NCBI RefSeq assembly: GCF_900128895.1 | Contig: NZ_FSQW01000001.1 | Coordinates: 310,001-374,000 of the forward strand | Reading direction: 5' to 3' | Length of the DNA stretch: 64,000 nucleotides | Origin: Parasphingorhabdus marina DSM 22363 | Lineage (GTDB): Bacteria; Pseudomonadota; Alphaproteobacteria; Sphingomonadales; Sphingomonadaceae | Notes under the pieces: model-generated | Databases searched by the model: none | What the model was told of the DNA's origin: nothing | The model's input: the letters and a program-made list of their open reading frames with translations, nothing else | Shown: in pieces, positions 50,882 through 59,872 of the stretch | Layout of the letters: each line of letters begins with the position of its first letter | Numbering within the stretch: the stretch's first letter is position 1 | Translations under genes and position numbers: made by a program

Positions 50882-51793
50882 ATGACTGATGAATTTCACC
50901 GGATGGACTGGGAAGGCATCAAGACCTTCCGCGAGGTGATGAACGGCGGAACCGTGCGCATGGCGGCCAAGGCCCTGCAGGTCCACCATTCCACCGTAAG
51001 CCGGCGGATAGAGCAGCTGGAACAGGCTCTCGGCGTGACCCTTTTCGAACGCCGGCCCGAAGGATATTTCCCCACTTCGGCGGGAGAGGACCTGGCGCGC
51101 GCAGCCGAGAGCTTTGCCGAAGAACTGCACGGGGTGGAGCGCCATATTGCCGGCCGGGACAACGAGCTGACAGGCACGATCAAGGTCACCATGGCAGAGC
51201 CATTTGCCATCGCCATGTTTGCCGAACGCCTGCCGGAATTTTGTGATGCTTATCCGGGTCTCGAACTGGAGATCCTGACCAGTTATGACTTGCTGGATGT
51301 CGCCCGCCGGGAAGCAGATGTCGCGATCCGGATGGACAATAATCCGCCGGATACACTGGTCGGAAAAAGGCTGTTTGCCTATCACACCTCCATCTATGCC
51401 CATCCCGAATATCTGGCACGCCGGGACCTGGCCGCGCACCCGGAACAGGGGCGATGGCTCGGCTGGAGCGAACGGGAAAGCCGCTTTCCGGACTGGACCC
51501 AGGATACGGAATTCGCAAAGGTTCCGGTCTGGGGGAATTTTGCCAGCATATCGCTGCAGCTGGAAATGGCCCGTCGCCAGATGGGGTTGATCATGGTTCC
51601 ATGTCTCGTCGGCGACCGGACACCCGATCTTGTCCGGGCAACCAGCGCGGACCCTGCGCCTTCGCGAGACATCTGGATACTGACCCACGAGGACCTCCGC
51701 CGGACGGCGCGCATTCGTGCATTCATGGATTTTGCCGAAGCTGTCCTGCGCGACAATCGGGACGCTCTGACCGGGAAATTGCCGGAAAACTGA
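50882..51793 (+). CDS. LysR-family transcriptional regulator
   Basis: A 303-residue LysR regulator: wHTH in about 8-70 (TFREVMNGGTVRMAAKALQV, HHSTVSRRIEQLE) and a substrate-binding domain from about 90. The ATG at 50882 is chosen over 50903; neither has a strong ribosome site. It is divergent from the MAPEG gene, with a dyad between, so it most likely controls that gene and itself. Its sequence is of the single-domain-substrate LysR kind (group with short C-terminal domain); effector unknown. Confidence 0.87.
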   Translation: MTDEFHRMDWEGIKTFREVMNGGTVRMAAKALQVHHSTVSRRIEQLEQALGVTLFERRPEGYFPTSAGEDLARAAESFAEELHGVERHIAGRDNELTGTIKVTMAEPFAIAMFAERLPEFCDAYPGLELEILTSYDLLDVARREADVAIRMDNNPPDTLVGKRLFAYHTSIYAHPEYLARRDLAAHPEQGRWLGWSERESRFPDWTQDTEFAKVPVWGNFASISLQLEMARRQMGLIMVPCLVGDRTPDLVRATSADPAPSRDIWILTHEDLRRTARIRAFMDFAEAVLRDNRDALTGKLPEN

Positions 51794-51928
51794 CGGACAG
51801 GTTTACAGATATTCGGCAGCCATTAACTAAGAATGAGAAAAAAAGCCCGGTTTTCCGACTTTCGGCTCCCGCACGATTAACCATGCCATTGCACGACAAT
51901 GTAATGTCCGGGGCGCTATCAGCATCCC

Positions 51929-52768
51929 ATGTTGCCGTTTCGTCCGTCCAAGCCGGTGCTTCGTCAAACCAGTATTCTCGCCGCGATCGCGGTGTTGCTG
52001 TCGTTCGCCATCACCGGGACACTGTATCTGGCAACACTGGGGCTGGATGACCGGTTCTGGGATGCGATGACATTTGCGATCATCGTACCCTGGGGGATCA
52101 GTCTGCCGCTGGGCTGGTACACCGTGACGCAACATCATCGGCTAATGGGCGTTACGAGAAAACTGAAAATTGCCCAGCATGAGTTGCGGTCAATGAACGA
52201 AAAATTGCAACGCAAGGCAAGCTATGACGGACTGACCGGGCTTGCCAACCGGGAACATTTCATCAAGCAGTTCGATGACCGCCGCAAGGCAGCGGAAAAC
52301 AATGTGCTGATGATCGTCGACGCCGATCACTTCAAGAATATCAATGACGGATATGGTCACCCGATTGGCGACAAGGCCCTCATCCTGCTTGCCGGGGTGT
52401 TCAAACGCAGCTTGCGCAAGCAGGATCTGGTCGGGCGGATCGGCGGCGAGGAATTCGGTATCCTGCTGCCCGATACGGTTGAAGCCGAGGGCGAAATTAT
52501 CGGCGAAATGCTCCGCCACGAGATTGAAAACATCCTTTTCGAACCTCAGCCGGGCGAAATTCATCGCATGACGGTCAGCATCGGCCTGACCGGTGTATCA
52601 CCCCGGGAAGAGCGGGCGATACCGATGCGCAATGCCGATACCGCCCTGTTCGAGGCGAAGCGCCGGGGACGTAACCAATGCGTGCTCTATATTCCCGGCA
52701 TGCGCTCCAAACCGCGCCCGTTTTACGAGGAAAAAGCCAAGCGCGAAGCCATTGCCCAGCAGGCCTGA
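51929..52768 (+). CDS. Diguanylate cyclase with two membrane segments
   Basis: A 279-residue membrane-bound GGDEF protein. Two membrane segments lie at about 13-36 and 46-65, then a short linker and the GGDEF domain from about 95. The active site is GGEEF at 172-176; the inhibitory-site RxxD is Arg163...Asp166, so product feedback is possible. It makes c-di-GMP. The sensor part is short, so signals may come through the membrane or by dimerisation. It stands alone between a LysR gene and polA. Confidence 0.88.
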   Translation: MLPFRPSKPVLRQTSILAAIAVLLSFAITGTLYLATLGLDDRFWDAMTFAIIVPWGISLPLGWYTVTQHHRLMGVTRKLKIAQHELRSMNEKLQRKASYDGLTGLANREHFIKQFDDRRKAAENNVLMIVDADHFKNINDGYGHPIGDKALILLAGVFKRSLRKQDLVGRIGGEEFGILLPDTVEAEGEIIGEMLRHEIENILFEPQPGEIHRMTVSIGLTGVSPREERAIPMRNADTALFEAKRRGRNQCVLYIPGMRSKPRPFYEEKAKREAIAQQA

Positions 52769-52823
52769 TTCAGCTGCAATTTCCCGATGACGGACCCCGC
52801 CTTCGCTGCTAATGCTGTGGCGC

Positions 52824-55664
52824 ATGACAGACGTTCAAACAGGCGCGGCGGAAAACGCCACCACCAGTACCCAGGACAATCATCTCTATCTGGTCGACGG
52901 ATCCGCCTATATCTTTCGGGCCTATCATCGGCTGCCTCCCCTGACCAATGTACACGGGGAACCGGTCGGGGCTGTCTACGGATATACGACCATGCTGTGG
53001 AAACTGGCCGACGAGCTCAACAAGGCAGATGGCCCGACCCATATGGCCGTGGTTCTCGACAAATCGGGCACCAGTTTTCGCAACGACATTTATGACCAGT
53101 ACAAGGCCAACCGGCCCGAAGCGCCAGAAGATCTCAAACCGCAATTTCCGATGATCCGGGATGCCACCCGGGCTTTTTCCCTGCCGCTGATCGAAGAGGA
53201 GAATGTCGAAGCGGATGACATGATCGCAAGCTACACCAGGGCGGCACTGGAACAGGGATGGAATGTGACCATCGTCTCCTCCGACAAGGATCTGATGCAG
53301 CTGATCGAGCCATCCGATGACAGCCGCGTGGACATGCTCGATACCATGAAAAACGTGCGCATGGGGCGTACCACGGTGGAGGAAAAATTCGGCGTCGGTC
53401 CGGAAAAGCTGGGCGACGTGCTGGGCCTGATGGGGGACAGTTCAGACAATATTCCGGGCGTTCCCGGCATCGGCCCCAAAACCGCCTCCAAACTGATCAA
53501 CGAGCATGGCGATATCGAAAGTGTGCTCGAAGCAGCGCCGGACATGAAAAAGTCGAAGATGAAGGAAAATCTCATCGAGTTTGCCGAACAGGCCCGGCTT
53601 TCGCGGGTTCTGGTGACGCTCCGCGACGACTGTCCCTTGCCCGATACGCTCGAAAGTTTCCGGTTACAGGACATTCCCGACGGTCCCTTGCGCGCCTTTC
53701 TCGAACATCACGGGTTCAACTCGCTGCTCAAAAAACTGGGCGGTGGTCAGGCCGAGCCCCAAAATCCGGACGTGGCAGACAGCGAGTCCGGTGCACCGGC
53801 AACTGGTGAAGCACCGAAGCTGGTCGAAGCGCCGCCGATTGATCGCAGCGCTTATGAATGCGTGCAGGAACTGGAACGACTGGACGAATGGATCGCCCGT
53901 GCCCGGGACAAGGGTTTCTTTGCGGTTGATGTCGAAACAGACAGTCTGGAGAGCGTGACAGCCCGGATCGTTGGCATTTGCCTGGCAACCGGGCCGAATG
54001 AAGCTTGCTATGTGCCGCTAGGTCACGGCAGCGGGGACATGTTCGGGGAAACACCGGACCAGATCGATACCGCCGACGCACTGGCCCGGCTGAAACCGCT
54101 GCTCGAGGATGATGCCGTTCTGAAAGTCGGTCAGAACCTCAAATATGACATGACCGTCCTTGCCCAGCATGACATTCGCATTGCCCCGTTTGACGACACA
54201 CTGGTGATGAGCTTCAACCTGGATGCCGGGCTGCACGGTCACGGCATGGATGAGCTGAGCAAACTCCACCTGGGTCACGAGTGCATCAGCTTCAAGTCTC
54301 TGACCGGCACCGGCAAAAAGGCGATCAGCTTTGCCGAGGTTCCGCTCGACAAGGCCACCGAATATGCCGCCGAAGATGCAGATGTCACGCTGCGGCTGTG
54401 GGAAATATTGCGCTTGCGCATGGCCCCCGAACAGGCCAGCCGCGTGTATCAGTTGGTAGATCGTCCGCTGGTTCCGGTCATCGCCAAAATGGAAGAGACG
54501 GGCGTTCTGGTGGACCGGGAGGAGTTGTCCCGGCTGTCGCACAGTTTTGCGGAAAACATGGAAAAGCTGGAGGCCGAGATCCATGATCTGGCAGGGGAGA
54601 AATTCGCCATCGGCAGTCCCAAGCAGCTCGGCGAGATCCTGTTCGGCAAGCTGGGTCTGAAGGGCGGCAAGAAAGGCAAGAGCGGGCAGTATTCGACCGA
54701 TGTCACGGTACTCGAACGACTGGCCGGCGATGGAGAACCGATCGCCCAGAAGGTGGTGGACTGGCGCCAGCTGAGCAAGCTCAAATCCACCTATACGGAC
54801 GCCCTTCAGGAGCAGATCAACGCAAAGACCGGGCGGGTGCATACCAGCTATTCCCTGTCTGGCGCACAGACCGGACGGCTGTCCTCGACCGAGCCCAATC
54901 TGCAGAATATTCCTATCCGCACGGAAATCGGGCGACAGATTCGCCAAGCCTTTGTTGCGGCTCCCGGCAATGTCATTCTGGCGGCCGACTATAGCCAGAT
55001 CGAATTGCGGCTGGCCGCCCATATTGCCGATGTCGATACGCTGAAGGCCGCCTTTGCCGCCGGCGAGGACATTCACAACCGGACCGCGCAGGAACTGTTC
55101 GGCTCGGTCGACCGCGATACCCGTGCCCGGGCGAAGACGATCAACTTCGCCATATTATACGGCATCTCGCGCTGGGGCCTCGCCAAGCGACTGGAAGTGG
55201 ATCCGGACGAGGCGCAGGAGATGATCGACACCTATTTCGAGCGGTTCCCGGGCATCAATCAATATATATCCACCACGCTGCAATCCGCCCGGGAGTCCGG
55301 CCATACCGAGACGCTATTTGGTCGCAAGACCTGGTTCGAGCGTCTCCGGTCCCAGAATCAGGCCGAGCGCCAGGGCAGCGAACGCGCTGCGATCAACGCC
55401 CCGATCCAGGGCACCAGCGCCGACATTATCAAGCGCGCCATGGCCCGCATGGGACCGGCGCTGGATGATGCCGGTCTGGGAGAGGTCCGGATGCTGATGC
55501 AGGTCCATGATGAACTGGTCTTCGAACTGCCGGAAAGCGATGTGGAAGCCGCCAGCGATGTGATCTGTACCGTGATGTCAGGCGCCGCCGAACCGGCGGT
55601 CAGGCTATCGGTGCCACTGGATGTCGATATCGGTACCGGTAAAAGCTGGGACGAGGCGCACTAG
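52824..55664 (+). CDS. polA: DNA polymerase I
   Basis: A 946-residue DNA polymerase I with three domains: 5' nuclease (about 10-290; FRNDIYDQYKANRPEAPEDL, PGVPGIGPKTA), proofreading 3'-5' exonuclease (about 320-520; DVETDS gives the first Asp/Glu, NLKYDM the second motif, YAAEDADVTL the third) and polymerase (about 540-946; DYSQIELR, RARAKTINFAILYGIS and QVHDELVFE are motifs A, B, C). All catalytic acids are in place. Start is not marked by a strong ribosome site; 52812 is possible. The stop overlaps the membrane-protein gene on the other strand by four bases. Confidence 0.95.
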   Translation: MTDVQTGAAENATTSTQDNHLYLVDGSAYIFRAYHRLPPLTNVHGEPVGAVYGYTTMLWKLADELNKADGPTHMAVVLDKSGTSFRNDIYDQYKANRPEAPEDLKPQFPMIRDATRAFSLPLIEEENVEADDMIASYTRAALEQGWNVTIVSSDKDLMQLIEPSDDSRVDMLDTMKNVRMGRTTVEEKFGVGPEKLGDVLGLMGDSSDNIPGVPGIGPKTASKLINEHGDIESVLEAAPDMKKSKMKENLIEFAEQARLSRVLVTLRDDCPLPDTLESFRLQDIPDGPLRAFLEHHGFNSLLKKLGGGQAEPQNPDVADSESGAPATGEAPKLVEAPPIDRSAYECVQELERLDEWIARARDKGFFAVDVETDSLESVTARIVGICLATGPNEACYVPLGHGSGDMFGETPDQIDTADALARLKPLLEDDAVLKVGQNLKYDMTVLAQHDIRIAPFDDTLVMSFNLDAGLHGHGMDELSKLHLGHECISFKSLTGTGKKAISFAEVPLDKATEYAAEDADVTLRLWEILRLRMAPEQASRVYQLVDRPLVPVIAKMEETGVLVDREELSRLSHSFAENMEKLEAEIHDLAGEKFAIGSPKQLGEILFGKLGLKGGKKGKSGQYSTDVTVLERLAGDGEPIAQKVVDWRQLSKLKSTYTDALQEQINAKTGRVHTSYSLSGAQTGRLSSTEPNLQNIPIRTEIGRQIRQAFVAAPGNVILAADYSQIELRLAAHIADVDTLKAAFAAGEDIHNRTAQELFGSVDRDTRARAKTINFAILYGISRWGLAKRLEVDPDEAQEMIDTYFERFPGINQYISTTLQSARESGHTETLFGRKTWFERLRSQNQAERQGSERAAINAPIQGTSADIIKRAMARMGPALDDAGLGEVRMLMQVHDELVFELPESDVEAASDVICTVMSGAAEPAVRLSVPLDVDIGTGKSWDEAH

Positions 55665-56083
55665 CGGCTGGCAACCTTTGCAAAGATCCAGCCGCCAATG
55701 CCGCCGGCGATCATTTGCGCAAGGAAACCGGCTGTTGATCGGGCACCGCTGATCGGAACGGTCTGAAAGATCATGTACATCAGGCCGAGGGCTGTTCCCA
55801 TCGCGGCCGCACCGGCGATAGGGTAGGCGATGTCTGCCATGTTTGGCAAAAAACGCTTTATCACCCTGGCAATCAGGAAGGCGATCAGGAAGCTGACTGC
55901 GATGATCGCGAGATAGGCCAGCATGTTGGATATATCAAACAGCGTCATGTTCAGCCGGTCACCCCAGCTGACCGGGACGCCATGCGCGTTCATGACAAAC
56001 TGGGAATTGACAGCCGTGCCCAGCAGATAAGTGACAATCGCCCCGGCCAGCAAACCCAGTGTGAATCGTGTTACCGCTGCCAT
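55661..56083 (-). CDS. Small polytopic membrane protein, unknown
   Basis: A 140-residue protein with four hydrophobic segments (about 4-24, 44-66, 80-100 and 112-135), rich in Ala, Gly and Ile. AGGGG lies nine bases upstream of the ATG at 56083; an ATG at 56092 overlaps it. No domain was recognised. It converges with polA and is divergent from the sugar dehydrogenase gene. Confidence 0.6.
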   Translation of the reverse strand: MAAVTRFTLGLLAGAIVTYLLGTAVNSQFVMNAHGVPVSWGDRLNMTLFDISNMLAYLAIIAVSFLIAFLIARVIKRFLPNMADIAYPIAGAAAMGTALGLMYMIFQTVPISGARSTAGFLAQMIAGGIGGWIFAKVASR

Positions 56084-56199
56084 GTCGATCATCCCCTGTT
56101 TTCATGCAAGCCTAACCGCTTTGCCCGGCTGATCAAGCGCAAATCGCTGTGGACAAACGCCTTTCGGCCATTGCATAGAAATGGAAAGGGGAAATCCGG

Positions 56200-57399
56200 A
56201 TGCGCATACATGGTTTGTTGTCGTCACTGCTTGCCGCCTGTCTTTTGGCCGCCTGTTCCAACCAGGGAGCGTCCGGGACCGGTGACAAGACCAGTCAGGG
56301 ATTTGGCCGGGTCGAAGCCGGGCCCGTCAATTATCAGATCGAAACCGTCGCCGAAGGTCTGGACCATCCCTGGTCCCTTGCTTTCCTGCCCGGCGGGGAT
56401 TTGCTGGTCACCGAACGAACCGGTCTGCTGAAACGGGTTTCTGCTTCCGGTGACATTTCGATTGTGCATGATTTCACGAGCGGCGAGGGTCAGCCGCCGG
56501 TCCATGCCGGCAGCGGCATGCAGGCCGGCCTGTTCGACGTCGTCCTGCATCCGGACTTTGCGACCAACAACCTGGTCTACATCTCCTATGCAGCGAAAAT
56601 CGGTGACGAGAATACCTTGCTGCTGATGCGCTACCGGTACGATGGCTCGGCCGAGCCGCGTCTGACAGATGGCCAGCAGCTTTTCGCCGCGGCGCCGACC
56701 CGGATCCAGGGCAACCACTATGGCGCGCGCATCCAGTTCCTGGCTGATGGCACGTTGTTGATGCCGATCGGCGATGCCTTTCACTTCCGAGAAAAGGCGC
56801 AGCAACTGGACACGCATTTCGGCAAGATTGTGCGGCTCAATGATGACGGATCGGTTCCCGATGACAATCCGTTCGTTGGCCAGGAAGATGCGCTCCCCGA
56901 AATCTGGAGCTACGGACACCGCAATCCACAGGGAATCATCCTGACCGCCGACAACCGGGTGCTGTCCCATGAACATGGCGCAGCCGGAGGCGATGAAATC
57001 AACGAGATTAGCAAGGGCGGCAATTATGGCTGGCCATCGGTTTCCTGGGGACTGGATTATTCCGGTGGCCGTATCTCGCCATATGAAGCGCTGGATGGCA
57101 CCATGCAGTCGCTGGTGCATTTCACGCCGTCCATCGCTCCATCCGGATTTGCCCAATATGCCGGCGACGCGTTTCCCGACTGGCAGGGAGACCTGTTCCT
57201 GTCGGCGCTGGCGCTCAAGCATGTCCGGCATGTCAACATGAATGCCGACGGATCGCTCGGTGAACAGCGCGAGCTGTTTGGCGAGCTGGATGCCCGCTTC
57301 CGCGATGTCCGCACCGGTCCGGACGGATATCTGTATCTGCTGACCGAAGCGACCACCGGGCCGGACAGCAAGATCCTGCGGATCATTCCGGCAAACTAG
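56200..57399 (+). CDS. PQQ-dependent aldose/sugar dehydrogenase-like lipoprotein
   Basis: A 399-residue exported protein: lipoprotein signal with LLAAC, Cys19 lipidated, then a six-bladed propeller of the soluble PQQ glucose/aldose dehydrogenase family (HPWSLAFLPGGDLLVTERTG near the start, YGHRNPQGI, HGAAGGDEINE with the metal residues, GGNYGWPSVSWG). It oxidises aldose sugars in the periplasm with PQQ as cofactor. No PQQ synthesis genes are in the window. AAAGGGGAAA precedes the ATG. Its end overlaps the amidohydrolase gene on the other strand by 17 bases. Confidence 0.87.
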   Translation: MRIHGLLSSLLAACLLAACSNQGASGTGDKTSQGFGRVEAGPVNYQIETVAEGLDHPWSLAFLPGGDLLVTERTGLLKRVSASGDISIVHDFTSGEGQPPVHAGSGMQAGLFDVVLHPDFATNNLVYISYAAKIGDENTLLLMRYRYDGSAEPRLTDGQQLFAAAPTRIQGNHYGARIQFLADGTLLMPIGDAFHFREKAQQLDTHFGKIVRLNDDGSVPDDNPFVGQEDALPEIWSYGHRNPQGIILTADNRVLSHEHGAAGGDEINEISKGGNYGWPSVSWGLDYSGGRISPYEALDGTMQSLVHFTPSIAPSGFAQYAGDAFPDWQGDLFLSALALKHVRHVNMNADGSLGEQRELFGELDARFRDVRTGPDGYLYLLTEATTGPDSKILRIIPAN

Positions 57400-58804
57400 C
57401 TGTCACCCATTTGCCGCGCAGCATGACCGCACGGACATCCTGCAACGCCGCCAGATCATCGAGCGGGTTGGCCCCGAGCAATACGAGATCAGCCCTCGCC
57501 CCTGCCCGAACCGCCCCCGCATCATCCTGACGCGCCATTTGCGCCGCATGAACCGTTGCGCTCGCCAGAGCTTCCCGGTTGGACAGGCCCAGATCGGCAT
57601 ATAGTTGAATTGTGCGGACCAGAGCCGGTCCGTAGCTCGTGCAGTCGGTCGGCGCATCGCTTCCCGCGACCAGCCGAACTCCCGCTGCCCGCAGCTCCCG
57701 GAAATGGTCGGTGAGCGCATCCATGACCGCGCGGACGCTGGCCTCCTGGACCTCCGCCTGGGCGGCCAGCGCCCGTTTGCAGGATGCCCGCGCACCGGCG
57801 CTCAAAGCGGCCATCTCGGCTTCGCCGACCGACAGGGTCAGCGGCAGATCCAGTTGCGGCGTGGCCGTGACAAACACGTCACGTTCACCCAGAAATGCAT
57901 AAAGCTCCCGACACTGATCCGCAGCCCGGCCTTTGTAGAGTTCGGCAAATTTGCGGTAGCGGCGGTCATAGCCTTCCCTGACCCACGCGTTCAGCACTTC
58001 CACCATCGCGCCATTGCCCGCCTCCGTGCAGTCCTTGAACAGATTGACATAGGCATGTTCAATCCGGGTCATGCCGCCGGCAACCGCTTCTCTGGCGCTC
58101 ATGGCGAAGGGCACATGTCCGGCCACCGGCAGATCAAATTCACGAGCGGTCTCGGATATTTTGGCGAAACTGTCCGGCGATACGAGATTGTAGATCTTCA
58201 GAAAGTCGACCCCGCTCTGCGCCAGCTTGCGCACCAGCCTGTCCGCTTCCTCCGGGCTGTCGACAAAGGCTTCGACATTGTTGGACCAGGGAGAGCCCGG
58301 ACGCTCGATAACCGGCCCGGCGAACCGCAAATGTGGCAGGTCGTTCCGCTTCCGGAAGCTGTCTGCCAGCGGAATCCAGCGCTCCGCCATTCCCGGATCG
58401 CGCACAGAGGTAACACCGCGCGTCAGCAAGGCCTTCAGTCGCTGTTCGACCGCCTTGCGTTTGGCCTCCTCGCTGATCAGACTGTCATCCGGCGCACCCG
58501 GATGATCAATCGAGGTCAGATGGACATGGGAGTCCCATAACCCCGGAATCAGATATCTGCCGCTGGCATCAAAGCGCCGCACATCGGCGGGCGGGGTCTG
58601 CGACCCATGGGGCCGGATATCCTCAATCCGGTCGCCATTGATGAGGACATCGCGGGCTTCCATTAGGCTGTCCCGATCCATCGGAATGACCGTGACATTC
58701 TCGATCATGATCCGGGCGGAGGGTCGGGCGTCGCTGGCATGGACTGGTAAGACGGAAAAACACAACGCGAATGCCAGCAGAAAATCGCGGAAATGGTGGC
58801 GCAT
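57383..58804 (-). CDS. Exported amidohydrolase-family protein
   Basis: A 473-residue metal-dependent hydrolase with an N-terminal signal peptide (cut near VHAS). Amidohydrolase features: WDSHVHL (first two His), VAGHVPF, IEHAYVN and GSDAPTDC (metal Asp). This is the imidazolonepropionase-like or Xaa-Pro dipeptidase-like branch common in sphingomonad periplasms, which cleaves cyclic imides or peptides. It converges with the sugar dehydrogenase gene. Substrate unknown. Confidence 0.83.
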   Translation of the reverse strand: MRHHFRDFLLAFALCFSVLPVHASDARPSARIMIENVTVIPMDRDSLMEARDVLINGDRIEDIRPHGSQTPPADVRRFDASGRYLIPGLWDSHVHLTSIDHPGAPDDSLISEEAKRKAVEQRLKALLTRGVTSVRDPGMAERWIPLADSFRKRNDLPHLRFAGPVIERPGSPWSNNVEAFVDSPEEADRLVRKLAQSGVDFLKIYNLVSPDSFAKISETAREFDLPVAGHVPFAMSAREAVAGGMTRIEHAYVNLFKDCTEAGNGAMVEVLNAWVREGYDRRYRKFAELYKGRAADQCRELYAFLGERDVFVTATPQLDLPLTLSVGEAEMAALSAGARASCKRALAAQAEVQEASVRAVMDALTDHFRELRAAGVRLVAGSDAPTDCTSYGPALVRTIQLYADLGLSNREALASATVHAAQMARQDDAGAVRAGARADLVLLGANPLDDLAALQDVRAVMLRGKWVTASLPE

Positions 58805-58919
58805 CAGTAAACCTGTTTGTGAAATCTGTGAACGCCCGCAAACTCTCCCAATTCGCCAACTGGCGACGAGAAATGCGATGAACGAGCACAGCTGGCCGGT
58901 GAACCTACCCGGTCAGCGG

Positions 58920-59726
58920 TTATACTGTCCGCTCTCGTACCGCCTTTGCGCCGGACCGGCTCGCCATGACAGCTTCTCCATTGGCAAGATGCAGCGTCAT
59001 GCGGCCGCTGCCCGCTGGCTCGAGCCGTTCGACCCGGTCAATATTGACGATATGCGAGCGATGGACACGCAAAAATGCGGGGCCCAGCATGGCTTCGAGC
59101 TCGCTCATGGTCTTGCGGATCAGATGCTTGCCGCTCAGGGTCACGATCTCGGCATAGTCCCCGGCGCCAACCACCTGGATGATGCGTTCCGGATCCAGCG
59201 GACGGGTTTCGTCGCCCTCCCTCACAAATACCCGGCGCGGGGTATTGCTGACCGTGTCTCCCGCATCCGTCGGAGTAACAGCCCGGCCCTGCAGATTTTC
59301 GACATAGGCCAGCAATGCCACCACGGCGTAAAATGTGGCCCCCTGCATCATCTGCCAGAGCGCGGCCGGACCCTGAAAGGGTCGGACCGAGAAGGTCATG
59401 AAACCGTTGCCGTTGATCATGCCGAGCATCACCATGAGAAGAAAAAACCAGACCGCGGAGAACAGCAGACCCGCCAGAAGATGGATCAGCAGCTGGACCG
59501 CGGGAGGCCGCGAAAACACGAATCGCAAAAGGAGGAACCTGGCAGCCGCCGCACACAGCAAGATCGGCAAAACATTGGCAATCACCGTGGCCAGCCATTT
59601 CCCGGGCGACAAGTTTCCGGTCACAGGCAGGATCAGGCCATAACAGAAAATCAGCACCAGCACGCAAATCCCGTAGAATCCGGATGTTCCCGGACGAATC
59701 TCCAGATTGCGCATTTGCTGATACAT
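58920..59726 (-). CDS. LytTR-family membrane regulator
   Basis: A 268-residue protein with four membrane segments (about 17-145) and a C-terminal LytTR DNA-binding domain (about 165-268; VREGDETRPLDPERIIQV, RVHRSHIVNIDRVERLEP). No kinase is encoded nearby, so it would sense directly through its membrane part. ATG at 59726 is chosen because a start at 59858 would leave no room for the divergent hydrolase's promoter. It faces the beta-lactamase-like gene at 59873 and may regulate it. Confidence 0.83.
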   Translation of the reverse strand: MYQQMRNLEIRPGTSGFYGICVLVLIFCYGLILPVTGNLSPGKWLATVIANVLPILLCAAAARFLLLRFVFSRPPAVQLLIHLLAGLLFSAVWFFLLMVMLGMINGNGFMTFSVRPFQGPAALWQMMQGATFYAVVALLAYVENLQGRAVTPTDAGDTVSNTPRRVFVREGDETRPLDPERIIQVVGAGDYAEIVTLSGKHLIRKTMSELEAMLGPAFLRVHRSHIVNIDRVERLEPAGSGRMTLHLANGEAVMASRSGAKAVRERTV

Positions 59727-59872
59727 GCCGGGAAACTGGCATCGCTTGACCGGTGAATCAATACGGGATTGCATTTCTGCAACCGAGGCAGAGAGGAAAA
59801 ATCCGCGCCGGAGCCGCCTTGCATTCGGTGTGGCCTGCTCTACGATATTGTCAAACAACAGGGGAACATATC